Translations under genes and position numbers: made by a program
Assembly: GCF_024197615.1 (NCBI RefSeq)
Contig: NZ_JAKUKE010000002.1
Span: 61,001-125,000, forward strand
DNA: 64,000 nt
From: Desulfuromonas sp. KJ2020
GTDB lineage: Bacteria; Desulfobacterota; Desulfuromonadia; Desulfuromonadales; SZUA-540
Direction: 5' to 3'
The notes under the pieces: generated by a model
What the model saw: only the letters and a program-made list of their open reading frames with translations
The model's database searches: none
Told to the model about the DNA's origin: nothing
Shown: positions 19,325 through 27,311 of the stretch, in pieces
Layout of the letters: each line of letters starts with the position of its first letter
How positions within the stretch are numbered: the first letter of the stretch is position 1

Positions 19325-19353
19325 TTGACTCACCGTGCCACCGCTGGCACAAT
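19325..19353 (+). promoter_or_regulatory. Promoter of the iron-sulfur regulator with an internal operator palindrome
   Basis: TTGACT (19325-19330) and CACAAT (19348-19353) are 17 bases apart. The spacer holds GTGCC-N6-GGCAC (19335-19350), an exact inverted repeat with the same half-sites and spacing as the site at 21825-21840. Binding here would block RNA polymerase, so autorepression is predicted. A further small hairpin (GCCGCAC, CAA, GTGCGGC at 19363-19379) follows in the leader. Confidence 0.6.
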
Positions 19354-19415
19354 CGCCCCATTGCCGCACCAAGTGCGGCTCACCCCTCAATCTTCCCCGA
19401 GTGCCTGGAGTCTGC

Positions 19416-21713
19416 ATGGGTCCGATCATTACCGTCAAGGAACGCTGCCGCAAATGCTATGCCTGCGTGCGCAACTGCCCGGTGAAGGCCATCAAGGTCA
19501 AACAGGAATACGCCGAGGTTATCCACGACCGCTGCATCGGCTGCGGCAAATGCATCAAAGTGTGCTCCCAGCAGGCTAAGATTATCAGCGACTGCATGGA
19601 AGAGACCCTGCGGCTGCTGGCCGGCAAGGATCCGGTCGTGGCCGTGCTTGGCTGCTCGTTTCCCGCCTTCTTTCACGATGTGCGCCCCGGCCAGTTGGCG
19701 ACCGGCCTCAAACGGCTCGGTTTCAGCGAAGTGCACGAGGGCTCGGCCGGGGTCGAACTCATCCGCGCCGAATACGCCCGCCTGATCGGCCAGCCGGGGA
19801 GCGATCCGCTGATTTCCAGTCACTGCCCCACCATCGTCGATCTGATTGAACGGCACTATCCGCAGCTGGTTCGCAACCTGATGGGGATCGTCTCCCCCAT
19901 GGTGGCCATTGGTCGCTTTATCAAGGGGCGCCGGGGGGCGCAGACCCGGGTCGTCTATATCAGCTCGTGCATTGCGGGAAAATTCGAAATCGAATCGGAA
20001 CAGGTCGCCGGAGCTATCGACGTGGTGCTCACCTACCAGGAGCTCAACCAGATGCTCAAGAGCCACCCCGTCGATCTGCCCAGACTGGGGGACTCCCCCT
20101 TCGATGGTTTACTGCCGGGGACAGGCCGGCTCTTCGGCATTGCCGGCGGCCCCTTTCAGGCCTTTGACGTACCCAACGACTTTCTCAATCCCGACTTCAT
20201 CTCCGCCGGTGGCGAAGAGAGTGCCTTGGAGCTGGTCAAGGACCTGGCGGCCAGGCGCATCACCCCCAAGTGGGTCGACATCCGTTTCTGCAACGGCGGC
20301 TGCATCGGCGGGCCCGGCAAAAACAACCGCCTGACCAATTTTTCCAAGCGCAACCTGATCATCAATTATTTCCAGAGTCACGACGCCAAGGCCCAGACCC
20401 TCACCTCTCCCGCCTATGTGGAGGGGGGCAAACTGCCGGACCTGCGACGATCTTTCAAGAATAAATTTCGGCGTCTGCCGCCCCCCAGCGGCGAGAGCAT
20501 CCGCAAAATTCTACAGGCGACCAACAAGTTCGTCGAGCGGGATGAACTCGACTGCGGTGCCTGCGGCTACCCAACCTGCCGGGAACACGCCGTCGCCGTC
20601 TTTCAGGGGCTGGCTGAAGAGGACATGTGCCTCCCCTATTCCCTCAAGCGCCTGGAGGAAGACCGCTACAACCTCGCTCAGAAGTACGAGCTGGCCCAGC
20701 GCGCCCTGAGTCAGGAATACGGTGAAGCCTCTATTATCGGCGATGACACCCACACCCTGGATGTCCTCAAGCTCATCCGCCAGGTCGGTCCCACGCCGAC
20801 CACAGTCCTTATCCGGGGCGAAAGCGGCACCGGCAAGGAACTCACCGCCCGTGCCATCCACGCCCACAGTCACCGGGCCGACAAGCCGCTGGTCACGGTC
20901 AACTGCACCACCCTGACCGACAGTCTGCTGGAGAGCGAACTCTTCGGTCACCGCAAAGGAGCCTTCACCGGCGCCACCGCCGACAAGAAAGGCCTGTTTG
21001 AAGCAGCTGGCGGCGGCACCATCTTCCTGGACGAGATCGGCGACATCACCCCCAAGGTGCAGGCCGAGCTCCTGCGCGTCCTCGACAGCGGCGAGATCCG
21101 ACCCGTCGGCGGCAACGCCTCCATCAAGGTCGACGTGCGGCTCATCGCCGCCACCAACAAGAACCTGGAGAACGGCATCCGCGAAGGCTGGTTCCGGGAG
21201 GATCTTTTCTACCGCCTGAACGTCTTCACCATCACCATGCCACCCCTGCGTAACCGCCTCCAGTCCCTGGAACACCTGGTGAGCCATTTTCTGCGACGGG
21301 CCAGCACCCGCCTGAACAAACCGATCGTCGCCATCGAAGACAGGGCCATCGACGCCATGCGCCAGTACGCCTGGCCCGGCAACATTCGTGAACTGCAGAA
21401 CATTATCGAGCGGGCGGCGGTACTCTCCCAGGATCAGGTCATCCGACTGGAAAACCTCCCTGTCATCTTTGCCGAGCTCGCCCTGAAAACACCGGCAGAC
21501 GACGGCCCGGGGACAGAAGCATCATTTCGACGGCAGCGCGACAAACATCTCTCACACGTAGAAAAGGGACTCATCAAAAACTACCTGAAAGAAGCTGGCG
21601 GCAATGTCTCGGCGGCGGCACGGGCCGCCGGCATTCCCAGACGTACGTTTTATCGGCTACTGGACCGTTATGGCCTCAAAGGGAGCGACTTCCAGCAAAA
21701 CGCCGGCACCTGA
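19416..21713 (+). CDS. [FeFe]-hydrogenase-like iron-sulfur sensor fused to a sigma-54 activator
   Basis: This is a 765-residue modular regulator. Two [4Fe-4S] ferredoxin motifs come first (Cys11/14/17/21 and Cys40/43/46/50). A [FeFe]-hydrogenase large-subunit-like domain (about 70-340) keeps the four ligands of the H-cluster cubane: Cys137 in SSHCP, Cys185 in SSCIAGKFE, and Cys292 and Cys296 in FCNGGCIGG. The proton-transfer Cys before Cys137 is replaced by His136. Next are a four-Cys cluster motif (380/383/388/405), a short coiled coil, an AAA+ domain (Walker A GESGTGKE from 468, sigma-54 loop GAFTGA 515-520, Walker B LDEIGD) and a Fis-type helix-turn-helix at the C-terminus. It should bind DNA upstream of sigma-54 promoters and sense redox state, H2 or CO. 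The ATG at 19416 was chosen for CTGGAG five bases upstream; the longer frame runs through the promoter. Confidence 0.93.
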   Translation: MGPIITVKERCRKCYACVRNCPVKAIKVKQEYAEVIHDRCIGCGKCIKVCSQQAKIISDCMEETLRLLAGKDPVVAVLGCSFPAFFHDVRPGQLATGLKRLGFSEVHEGSAGVELIRAEYARLIGQPGSDPLISSHCPTIVDLIERHYPQLVRNLMGIVSPMVAIGRFIKGRRGAQTRVVYISSCIAGKFEIESEQVAGAIDVVLTYQELNQMLKSHPVDLPRLGDSPFDGLLPGTGRLFGIAGGPFQAFDVPNDFLNPDFISAGGEESALELVKDLAARRITPKWVDIRFCNGGCIGGPGKNNRLTNFSKRNLIINYFQSHDAKAQTLTSPAYVEGGKLPDLRRSFKNKFRRLPPPSGESIRKILQATNKFVERDELDCGACGYPTCREHAVAVFQGLAEEDMCLPYSLKRLEEDRYNLAQKYELAQRALSQEYGEASIIGDDTHTLDVLKLIRQVGPTPTTVLIRGESGTGKELTARAIHAHSHRADKPLVTVNCTTLTDSLLESELFGHRKGAFTGATADKKGLFEAAGGGTIFLDEIGDITPKVQAELLRVLDSGEIRPVGGNASIKVDVRLIAATNKNLENGIREGWFREDLFYRLNVFTITMPPLRNRLQSLEHLVSHFLRRASTRLNKPIVAIEDRAIDAMRQYAWPGNIRELQNIIERAAVLSQDQVIRLENLPVIFAELALKTPADDGPGTEASFRRQRDKHLSHVEKGLIKNYLKEAGGNVSAAARAAGIPRRTFYRLLDRYGLKGSDFQQNAGT

Positions 21714-21745
21714 GTCAGACCTGGCACACCTTTCCGCCACACGCC

Positions 21746-21761
21746 ATGTCACCATTGACAC
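21746..21761 (+). promoter_or_regulatory. Upstream activator site 1 (degenerate)
   Basis: ATGTC-N6-GACAC has the same inverted architecture and 6-bp centre as the GTGCC-N6-GGCAC sites, with two changed positions per half. It lies about 175 bp before the predicted sigma-54 start. A wider CCATGT...ACATGG repeat surrounds it. Confidence 0.45.
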
Positions 21762-21823
21762 ATGGGGCGAGAGGCCATTTTTAGCCCTCCCAGCTCTTTT
21801 CACCTACTTGCCTATCACCCACC

Positions 21824-21841
21824 TGTGCCACATTCGGCACA
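21824..21841 (+). promoter_or_regulatory. Upstream activator site 2: TGTGCC-N6-GGCACA
   Basis: This perfect 6-bp inverted repeat is centred about 97 bp upstream of the predicted sigma-54 start, the usual distance for an enhancer-binding protein. The core GTGCC-N6-GGCAC is identical to the palindrome in the regulator's own promoter, which ties this site to the regulator encoded next door. Confidence 0.65.
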
Positions 21842-21903
21842 CAGGCCTCTCACAATATCCACCCGCCCTCCCCAAATTGAGGCAAAACCCTACTATCAAG
21901 AAT

Positions 21904-21920
21904 TGGCACGGCGATTGCTT
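21904..21920 (+). promoter_or_regulatory. Sigma-54 promoter, near-consensus
   Basis: TGGCACG-N4-TTGCTT matches the sigma-54 consensus at every conserved position, with the -24 GG at 21905-21906 and the -12 GC at 21917-21918. The predicted start is about 21930. It reads away from the regulator gene and into a short terminated transcript. Confidence 0.85.
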
Positions 21921-21929
21921 ACTAAGTCG

Positions 21930-22028
21930 ATGACTAATATTTGGGGATAAAGGCAGATTTCACCACGACACACCACTGCCCCCTTTGGCGTCGCCCGGGC
22001 CCTCTCTCCCCTGGGCGGCGCTTTTTTT
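21930..22028 (+). ncRNA. Predicted ~100-nt sigma-54-dependent small RNA
   Basis: The interval runs from the predicted sigma-54 start to the end of an intrinsic terminator. It has no credible open frame; the only ATG encodes six codons without a ribosome site. GGCAG near 21951 can pair with CTGCC near 21976, leaving a C/A-rich single-stranded stretch (CACCACGACACACCA). The terminator loop is the pyrimidine-rich CCCTCTCTCC, of a kind that can pair with purine-rich ribosome sites. A trans-acting small RNA is the simplest reading. An alternative is a 5' leader of ptsP, 167 bases further, with conditional read-through. Confidence 0.6.
21988..22028 (+). terminator. Strong intrinsic terminator of the small RNA
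   Basis: A 12-bp stem (21988-21999 with 22010-22021, two G-T pairs) closes a 10-nt loop and is followed by seven T residues (22022-22028). Confidence 0.9.
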
Positions 22029-22194
22029 ATGCAGGCCGCCCACATACTCATTAAAAAGACGCCCGCATCACCCCGTCACCGGATTCGATCTTGCATCAAC
22101 TCATTGCATTTTTTCGATGGCGAAGTTCAAACCAGCTGTTATCATGTTGTTGTTTTTGTTCCCGTGATGTTCATTTCAAGCAATTCCGCCACCC

Positions 22195-24561
22195 ATGGAC
22201 CGCGATATGACCAGACCCGGCAAAGAACGCCTGGGGGTAACCACCCTGGAGGACATCAGCACTCTCATCCTGCAGTCCCATGACCTCGATGAGACCCTGA
22301 AAAATATTGTCACCCTGGTGGCCCGCCGCATGAAGTCGGAGGTCTGCTCTATCTACCTGCTCGATGACGATGGCTTGACCTTGCGCCTGCGGGCGACCAA
22401 GGGGCTCTCGCGCAGAGCGGTGGGAAAGGTCACTCTGCAGATCGGCGAGGGTCTGACAGGCATGGCCGCCGAAAGCCGCCACGCCGTCGCCATCCAGGAA
22501 CCCCAGTCCCACCCGCGTTATCGTTATTTCAAGGAAACCGGCGAAGAGCGCTATCATTCCTTTCTCGGCATCCCCCTCTTCGACCGCAAGAGCCCCTTGG
22601 GGGTCATCGTCATCCAGACCAAGGAGACCCGCCAGTTCACCCCCCAGGAGATCAGCGCTCTCTCCACCATTGCCTTCCAGATCAGTTCCATCGTCATCAA
22701 CGCGAATCTCCTCGACTCCATCCGCCGCAAAGAAGAAGAAACCAGCCGTTTTATCCGTCAGCTTGAAGAGAGCCGCAAACCTCTGATCTCGCCCGAATCG
22801 AACCGGGAAGGATCGCGCAGCGCTGCCCTGCGGGGGACAACAGCCTATCCCGGCGTCGTCTCCGGGCCCGCCCACATCCTCGACTCGGGGCTGGGCTTGG
22901 CCGATCTTGGCGATGAGGGACAGGCCCAGGTGGAGGAGGAGATCGCGCGGCTTGACAGCGCTTTCGAGAAAACCCGCATCCAGACCATTTTCCTGGAAAA
23001 ACGCATGGCCGAGCGCCTGTCGGAGAGTGCGGCGGCCATTTTTCACACCCATCTGATGATTCTTGAAGACCGCGGCTTTCTGGAGCGCCTGCACGACGAG
23101 ATCAAGCAGGGGCACGGCGCCGCCTACTCCCTGAAAAAAATTGTCGGCGAGTACATCGAAGCCTTTGAGCGCATGGAGGACCCCTACCTGCGTGAGCGGG
23201 CCGCCGACATGAAGGATATCGGCCGTCGCCTGGCCGCGAACCTGGCCGGCCAGGAAGACCACCTGCCCCAGTTCAAAGAGCCGGGCATCCTGGTCGCCCG
23301 CGAAATCCTGCCTTCCGACATGGCCATGCTGGAGGCCGAATACATTCTGGGCATAGCCACCGAGGCTGGCGAACGCAACAGCCACGCTGCCATTATGGCC
23401 AAATCCATGGGCATCCCCGCCCTGGTCGGCGTCAAGGGCTTGCTTCGGGAAGTCACCCCGGAAAACCAGATCATTCTGGACGCCAACTCCGGCTGTCTAT
23501 ACATCGACCCGCCCCAGCATGTGCGCGAGGAGTATCGCCGCCTGGAGGAAGACAGCAGCCGGGAGCTGCACCGACTGGAGGAATTCCGTGACTTCCCGGC
23601 CCAGACGGCCGACGGGACGCGCATCATCCTGCGCGCCAACATCGGCCTGGTCAGCGACGTCAGCATTGCCCAGCGCAACGGCGCCGAAGGGGTAGGCCTC
23701 TACCGCACCGAATTCCCCTACATGACCCGCGGCAACTTCCCCGACCGCGAAGATCAGTACCAGCTTTACCGCCGGGTGGTCGAAGGCTTTCCTGGCCAGT
23801 CCGTCACGATCCGCACCCTGGATATTGGCGGCGACAAGGCCCTGCCCTACTTCAGCCCCCCCAAGGAAGACAATCCCTTCATGGGCTGGCGCTCGGTGCG
23901 GGTCTCCCTCGAAAATCAGGATATTTTCTGCACGCAGATCGAGGCCATCCTGATGGCGGGCGTGCATGGATCGGTCAAATTGCTCTTGCCCATGATATCG
24001 ACCCTCGACGAAGTGCGGGCCTGCAAGAAGGTGATGGCTCAGGCCCGGGCCAACCTCGACCGGGAAGGGATCGCCTACGCCCGCAATGTCCCCCTGGGAA
24101 TCATGATCGAGGTGCCGGCGGCCGTGACCATCGCGGAACAGCTGGCCCGCGAGGTTGATTTTTTCGCCATGGGGACCAACGACCTCATCCAGTACATGCT
24201 GGCGGCCGATCGCAACAACCCCCTGGTCAACCGCTACTACGACCCTCTGCATCCGGCCATTCTGCGCGTACTCAAGGACGTCACCGATGTGGCGCTGAAG
24301 GCAGGGATCGACGTTTGTGTCTGCGGCGAGATGGCTTCGGACCCGGTGAACCTGCTGGCCCTGGTTGGCCTGGGGATTCAGGAATTCTCCATGGCCGCCC
24401 CCTTCATCCCGCGCACCAAGGCTTTTCTGCGCGACCTGCCCGACGAGGTGGCGCGCAAAGCCGTCCGCAAGGCGTTAGGCCTGTCCACCAGCGACCAGAT
24501 CCGCGTCCTGCTGATGGAGACCCTGCAGAAAATCGAAAAGACGGATAGCGTGACCCCATAA
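22195..24561 (+). CDS. ptsP: PEP-protein phosphotransferase PtsP (EI-Ntr) with GAF domain
   Basis: The 788-residue protein begins with a GAF domain (about 18-180), followed by the enzyme I core: an N-terminal PEP-utilising domain with phospho-His397 in GERNSHAAIMA, and the TIM-barrel PEP-binding domain with GLYRTEFPYM, the IRTLDIGGDK segment and CGEMASDP. It autophosphorylates from PEP and passes phosphate to NPr in the nitrogen-related PTS. The first ATG is used; another at 22207 is possible and neither has a strong ribosome site. No NPr or EIIA gene is adjacent. Confidence 0.95.
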   Translation: MDRDMTRPGKERLGVTTLEDISTLILQSHDLDETLKNIVTLVARRMKSEVCSIYLLDDDGLTLRLRATKGLSRRAVGKVTLQIGEGLTGMAAESRHAVAIQEPQSHPRYRYFKETGEERYHSFLGIPLFDRKSPLGVIVIQTKETRQFTPQEISALSTIAFQISSIVINANLLDSIRRKEEETSRFIRQLEESRKPLISPESNREGSRSAALRGTTAYPGVVSGPAHILDSGLGLADLGDEGQAQVEEEIARLDSAFEKTRIQTIFLEKRMAERLSESAAAIFHTHLMILEDRGFLERLHDEIKQGHGAAYSLKKIVGEYIEAFERMEDPYLRERAADMKDIGRRLAANLAGQEDHLPQFKEPGILVAREILPSDMAMLEAEYILGIATEAGERNSHAAIMAKSMGIPALVGVKGLLREVTPENQIILDANSGCLYIDPPQHVREEYRRLEEDSSRELHRLEEFRDFPAQTADGTRIILRANIGLVSDVSIAQRNGAEGVGLYRTEFPYMTRGNFPDREDQYQLYRRVVEGFPGQSVTIRTLDIGGDKALPYFSPPKEDNPFMGWRSVRVSLENQDIFCTQIEAILMAGVHGSVKLLLPMISTLDEVRACKKVMAQARANLDREGIAYARNVPLGIMIEVPAAVTIAEQLAREVDFFAMGTNDLIQYMLAADRNNPLVNRYYDPLHPAILRVLKDVTDVALKAGIDVCVCGEMASDPVNLLALVGLGIQEFSMAAPFIPRTKAFLRDLPDEVARKAVRKALGLSTSDQIRVLLMETLQKIEKTDSVTP

Positions 24562-24590
24562 GAAAGGCCGGGCAATTGCCCGGCCTTTTT
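24562..24590 (+). terminator. Intrinsic terminator behind ptsP
   Basis: A perfect 20-bp palindrome (24566-24585, GGCCGGGCAA and its complement) is followed by five T residues. On the minus strand it is preceded by A residues and may also stop the convergent MBL gene. Confidence 0.9.
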
Positions 24591-24622
24591 CGTTGCTATC
24601 CTGCTGAAACCAACAAACAATT

Positions 24623-25357
24623 TCATTTCATGGGACGCACGCGCACCTCGATATCCTGGTCGTCCTTGAGCAGCTCGACCAGTTGCGTCGTATCCGTGTC
24701 GCCAAAGTGGTAAGGATAGAGGATCGCCGGCCGGAACGAGCGGGCCGCCGCCGCGACCATCTCAGGCGTCATGGTATAAGGGAGATTCATGGGCAGAAAG
24801 GCGATGTCCACCCCTTTGAGCGCCTGCATCTCCGGAATGTTTTCCGTATCGCCCGCGATGTACACCCTGAGGTTGTCGAAGGTCAGCACATAGCCGTTGC
24901 CCACCCCCCGGGGGTGATAAGGCTGGCCGTTATCTCTTTTGTGAACCAGATTATAGGCCGGCACCGCTTCGATGCGGACCCCGTCGAACATAGTCGTGTC
25001 GCCGTTCTTCACCACTTCCCCACCGAGCAACTGTCCGGCGCAGGTTTCGGTGTAGATCAGGCGGGTACCCTTTTGACGAACAGCCCGTATGGCTTCAGCA
25101 TCCAGGTGATCACGATGCTCATGGGTGACCAGAATCAGATCGGCTTTCGGCAACCGGGTGTAGTCGGCCAGGATGCTGTAGGGGTCCACATGAATGACCC
25201 GGCCGCCATAGGTCAGCATCAGGGAGCCGTGGCCAACGAAGGTAATCTCCAAATTGCCGGATGAGGTGGTCAGGACATCGGTTTTCAGAGATTCCGTCGC
25301 CCCGGCGGCCGTAACGGTCATAGCAAGACAAAACGTGGTCAGAATTCCTCGCAGCAT
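24623..25357 (-). CDS. Exported metallo-beta-lactamase-fold hydrolase
   Basis: The 244-residue protein has a signal peptide (MLRGILTTF... to about residue 20) and an MBL fold with the metal motif THEHRDH and later ligands in AGDT and the C-terminal YPYHFGDT segment. It resembles the UPF0173/UlaG-like branch of MBL hydrolases but is exported, so a periplasmic lactonase or phosphodiesterase role is possible; the substrate is unknown. The start was set at 25357 because AGGAGGG stands seven bases upstream and it yields the signal peptide. Confidence 0.85.
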   Translation of the reverse strand: MLRGILTTFCLAMTVTAAGATESLKTDVLTTSSGNLEITFVGHGSLMLTYGGRVIHVDPYSILADYTRLPKADLILVTHEHRDHLDAEAIRAVRQKGTRLIYTETCAGQLLGGEVVKNGDTTMFDGVRIEAVPAYNLVHKRDNGQPYHPRGVGNGYVLTFDNLRVYIAGDTENIPEMQALKGVDIAFLPMNLPYTMTPEMVAAAARSFRPAILYPYHFGDTDTTQLVELLKDDQDIEVRVRPMK

Positions 25358-25412
25358 ACCAGCCCTCCTTTCCTTCCTGAAACGGTTTCTGTGGCCTGAG
25401 CTTCCAGACGCC

Positions 25413-25601
25413 TTATTGGCGATCGGCGAGAAGAACACCGCCAACGGCGACCTGCTCGGGGGCATTTTCCCTGATCAGCACAATGATTTTCTCTTTGGGC
25501 AGTCCATAAGCTTTAGCCGCCGATGCGGTCAGTTCCTCGACGAACACACGCCGGACCTCCGGTTTGGCGATAGGCGGTCCTTCCAGGGTGATGATAGGCA
25601 T
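25413..25601 (-). CDS. 4-oxalocrotonate tautomerase family protein
   Basis: The 62-residue protein has the size and N-terminus of the 4-OT family. Pro follows the initiator Met (MPIITLEG), which after Met removal becomes the catalytic base, and the RENAPE segment follows near residue 44. These small hexameric enzymes tautomerise enol-keto acids; the physiological substrate here is unknown. AAGGAGG is placed seven bases upstream of the ATG. It lies 25 bases after the S4 gene in the same direction, so the two probably share a transcript. Confidence 0.85.
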   Translation of the reverse strand: MPIITLEGPPIAKPEVRRVFVEELTASAAKAYGLPKEKIIVLIRENAPEQVAVGGVLLADRQ

Positions 25602-25626
25602 AATGTCCTCCTTGTCTGTGGCTATT

Positions 25627-25836
25627 TCACACGATGACGACTTGCAGGCCTTCATAGGCCACGACCTGCCCCTTACGTATTTTACACCGTTTTCGCAGCT
25701 CCACCTGACCGTCGACCTGAACCAGCCCTGCGGCGATGGCCATTTTGGCCGACCCGCCACTGTGGCACAGCCCCATGACCTTCAGAAGATTACTGAGCTC
25801 CACGAATTCATGTCCCTGCAGGGCAAACTCTTCCAT
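25627..25836 (-). CDS. YbcJ-like S4-domain RNA-binding protein
   Basis: The 69-residue protein is a single S4 domain that lines up along its length with E. coli YbcJ, including VELSNLLKVMG, SGGSAKMAIAAG, VQVDGQVELRKRCKI and the final VAYEGLQVVIV strand. It should bind structured RNA, probably in ribosome assembly. The ATG at 25836 was preferred to a GTG five codons upstream because GGAAAGGAAA stands just before it. It follows the patatin gene by 17 bases. Confidence 0.88.
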   Translation of the reverse strand: MEEFALQGHEFVELSNLLKVMGLCHSGGSAKMAIAAGLVQVDGQVELRKRCKIRKGQVVAYEGLQVVIV

Positions 25837-25853
25837 CGATTTCCTTTCCACAC

Positions 25854-26666
25854 TCAGGGGCCTTTCAGTCCCGCCGCGTCAAGGGCTTTGACGGCCGTTT
25901 TATAGCCATGGTCGATCAGTTCAGCGATGCGGCTGGTGTCCGTACGACTGAAGGTGCCCAGCTCCGGCGTAATGAGCAGGTCGACCTTTTTGGCCTGGAC
26001 GCGGCTGGCATGGTCGATGGAGATATCCACAACATTGACCATCAGGTCGATAATGTCATTGGGGCGCTGGTAGCGGCGACGGGCGTTGAGATCGACGCCA
26101 ATGACATAGCCAGCGTTAGCTTTCAGCAGTGGCGAAACGGGCAGGTTCTCCACCAGGCCGCCGTCACAGAGGAGCCTCTCGCCCATTTCGACGGGGATGA
26201 AGATCCCTGGCAGACAGGCACTGGCCATGACGGCCGTAGCAACGTCCCCCTGCTCCAGCACGACCATCTCGCCGCTGGAAAGATCGGTGGCAATCATGGA
26301 AAGGGGGATAGGGGCGTCCTCGATGCGCACCTCGCCCAGCACATCAGTGATGTTCTTGCCCATTTCGCTGTTGGAAAGCAGGCCGAAGCGCGACAGGGTG
26401 AAGCGGCTGATATCGAGCCAGTCCAGATCGATGACAATATCGGCGATCTCGTCCGGAGTCTTGCCGAAGGCGTAGAGGGCCGCCACAAAAGCGCCGATAC
26501 TGGTGCCGGCCAGGCGCGACACAGGAACCTGACGTTCTTCCAGAGCTTTGAGCACGCCGATGTGGGCGGCACCGAGCACCGCCCCACCGCTTAAGGCCAG
26601 GGCTACTGAATCCGGGCCGCGCCGGCGGGTAAAACGGCGGCCAAGATGGCGCAATGCAGAGATCAT
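25854..26666 (-). CDS. Patatin-like phospholipase (RssA-like)
   Basis: The 270-residue protein has the patatin catalytic dyad: the nucleophile Ser in GTSIG near residue 55, after the oxyanion GGAVLG loop, and the Asp in CDGGLVENLP near 168. It lacks a signal peptide. Bacterial members hydrolyse acyl chains of phospholipids or other esters, often at the inner membrane. It starts a short minus-strand run with the S4 and tautomerase genes. A second patatin is encoded at 55905-56855. Confidence 0.9.
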   Translation of the reverse strand: MISALRHLGRRFTRRRGPDSVALALSGGAVLGAAHIGVLKALEERQVPVSRLAGTSIGAFVAALYAFGKTPDEIADIVIDLDWLDISRFTLSRFGLLSNSEMGKNITDVLGEVRIEDAPIPLSMIATDLSSGEMVVLEQGDVATAVMASACLPGIFIPVEMGERLLCDGGLVENLPVSPLLKANAGYVIGVDLNARRRYQRPNDIIDLMVNVVDISIDHASRVQAKKVDLLITPELGTFSRTDTSRIAELIDHGYKTAVKALDAAGLKGP

Positions 26667-26726
26667 GCAGGAATACTCACAGGGGAAAACCAGGGACTGA
26701 GGCTGCCCTTGGAAAAAGAACCGGCA

Positions 26727-27254
26727 TTAAATTTTCAGATATTTTTCAACGAAGCTCTCCACACTGTCAATCTGGCCCTGCAAGGCGTAGATGCGCGTCT
26801 CCATCTCAATGATTTCGCTTTCGATCCGCTCGACACGCTGTTTCAACATACTGCGCTGCAGGGCGAGCTCTTCGCGCGACTGCCTCATGTCGGACGTTCT
26901 TCTGTCGATACCGGTCCGGGCTTCCGCTTCGAGCAGTTCATCCTTCTGCTCCAACTGGAGCAGAACGTCCTCAAGCCTCTGCTTCTGTGACTTAATACCC
27001 TGCAGGTCCCTTTCCAGCACTTCGATGCGGCGGGAACGAAAGTTCAAGTAATTGATGGCCACATTCAACTTCTGCAGCATCAGCTGTTCGCTGAGGGATT
27101 CCTGCTGCGCCTGCAGGCTGTCTCCGAGTTGGCGGACCGCTTCAGCAAGCTGGCGAATCTCGCGGGCCAACTCGTCATCCGTGGCAGCCTGCCCTACGGC
27201 GGGCACCTGCACGCACCACAATAACGCCAAGGTGAACAACGCCAGCCGTCCCAT
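26727..27254 (-). CDS. Exported coiled-coil protein of unknown function
   Basis: The 175-residue protein has a signal peptide cleaved near VGQAA (residue 23), then continuous heptad-like helices rich in Glu, Gln, Leu and Arg through to the C-terminus. It is expected to form a long periplasmic coiled coil. No enzymatic motif or named family was recognised. It lies downstream of htpG, separated by a GC-rich hairpin, and upstream of the patatin gene. Confidence 0.7.
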   Translation of the reverse strand: MGRLALFTLALLWCVQVPAVGQAATDDELAREIRQLAEAVRQLGDSLQAQQESLSEQLMLQKLNVAINYLNFRSRRIEVLERDLQGIKSQKQRLEDVLLQLEQKDELLEAEARTGIDRRTSDMRQSREELALQRSMLKQRVERIESEIIEMETRIYALQGQIDSVESFVEKYLKI

Positions 27255-27270
27255 ATTCTCTCCCTTTTCG

Positions 27271-27309
27271 GAAGGCCGCCCCGGTCCCGGCGGGGCCGAG
27301 GCGGCCTTC
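27271..27309. terminator. GC-rich hairpin behind htpG
   Basis: GAAGGCCGCC (27271-27280) pairs with GGCGGCCTTC (27300-27309) around a GC-rich centre. No T tract follows on the minus strand, so termination is probable but not certain. Confidence 0.45.
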
Positions 27310-27311
27310 GC

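Noticed and set aside
19346..19365. TGGCAC followed by TTGC upstream of the regulator, resembling a sigma-54 promoter
   Set aside because: The gap between the two elements is ten bases, not the five required, and the TGGCAC half is part of the palindrome.
21930..21950. Leaderless ATG at the predicted sigma-54 start encoding a six-residue peptide
   Set aside because: Only six codons and no ribosome site; far more likely a coincidence at the RNA start.
21930..22194. Sigma-54 transcript as the normal leader of ptsP
   Set aside because: A 12-bp terminator with seven T residues intervenes and ptsP starts 167 bases later; kept only as an alternative.
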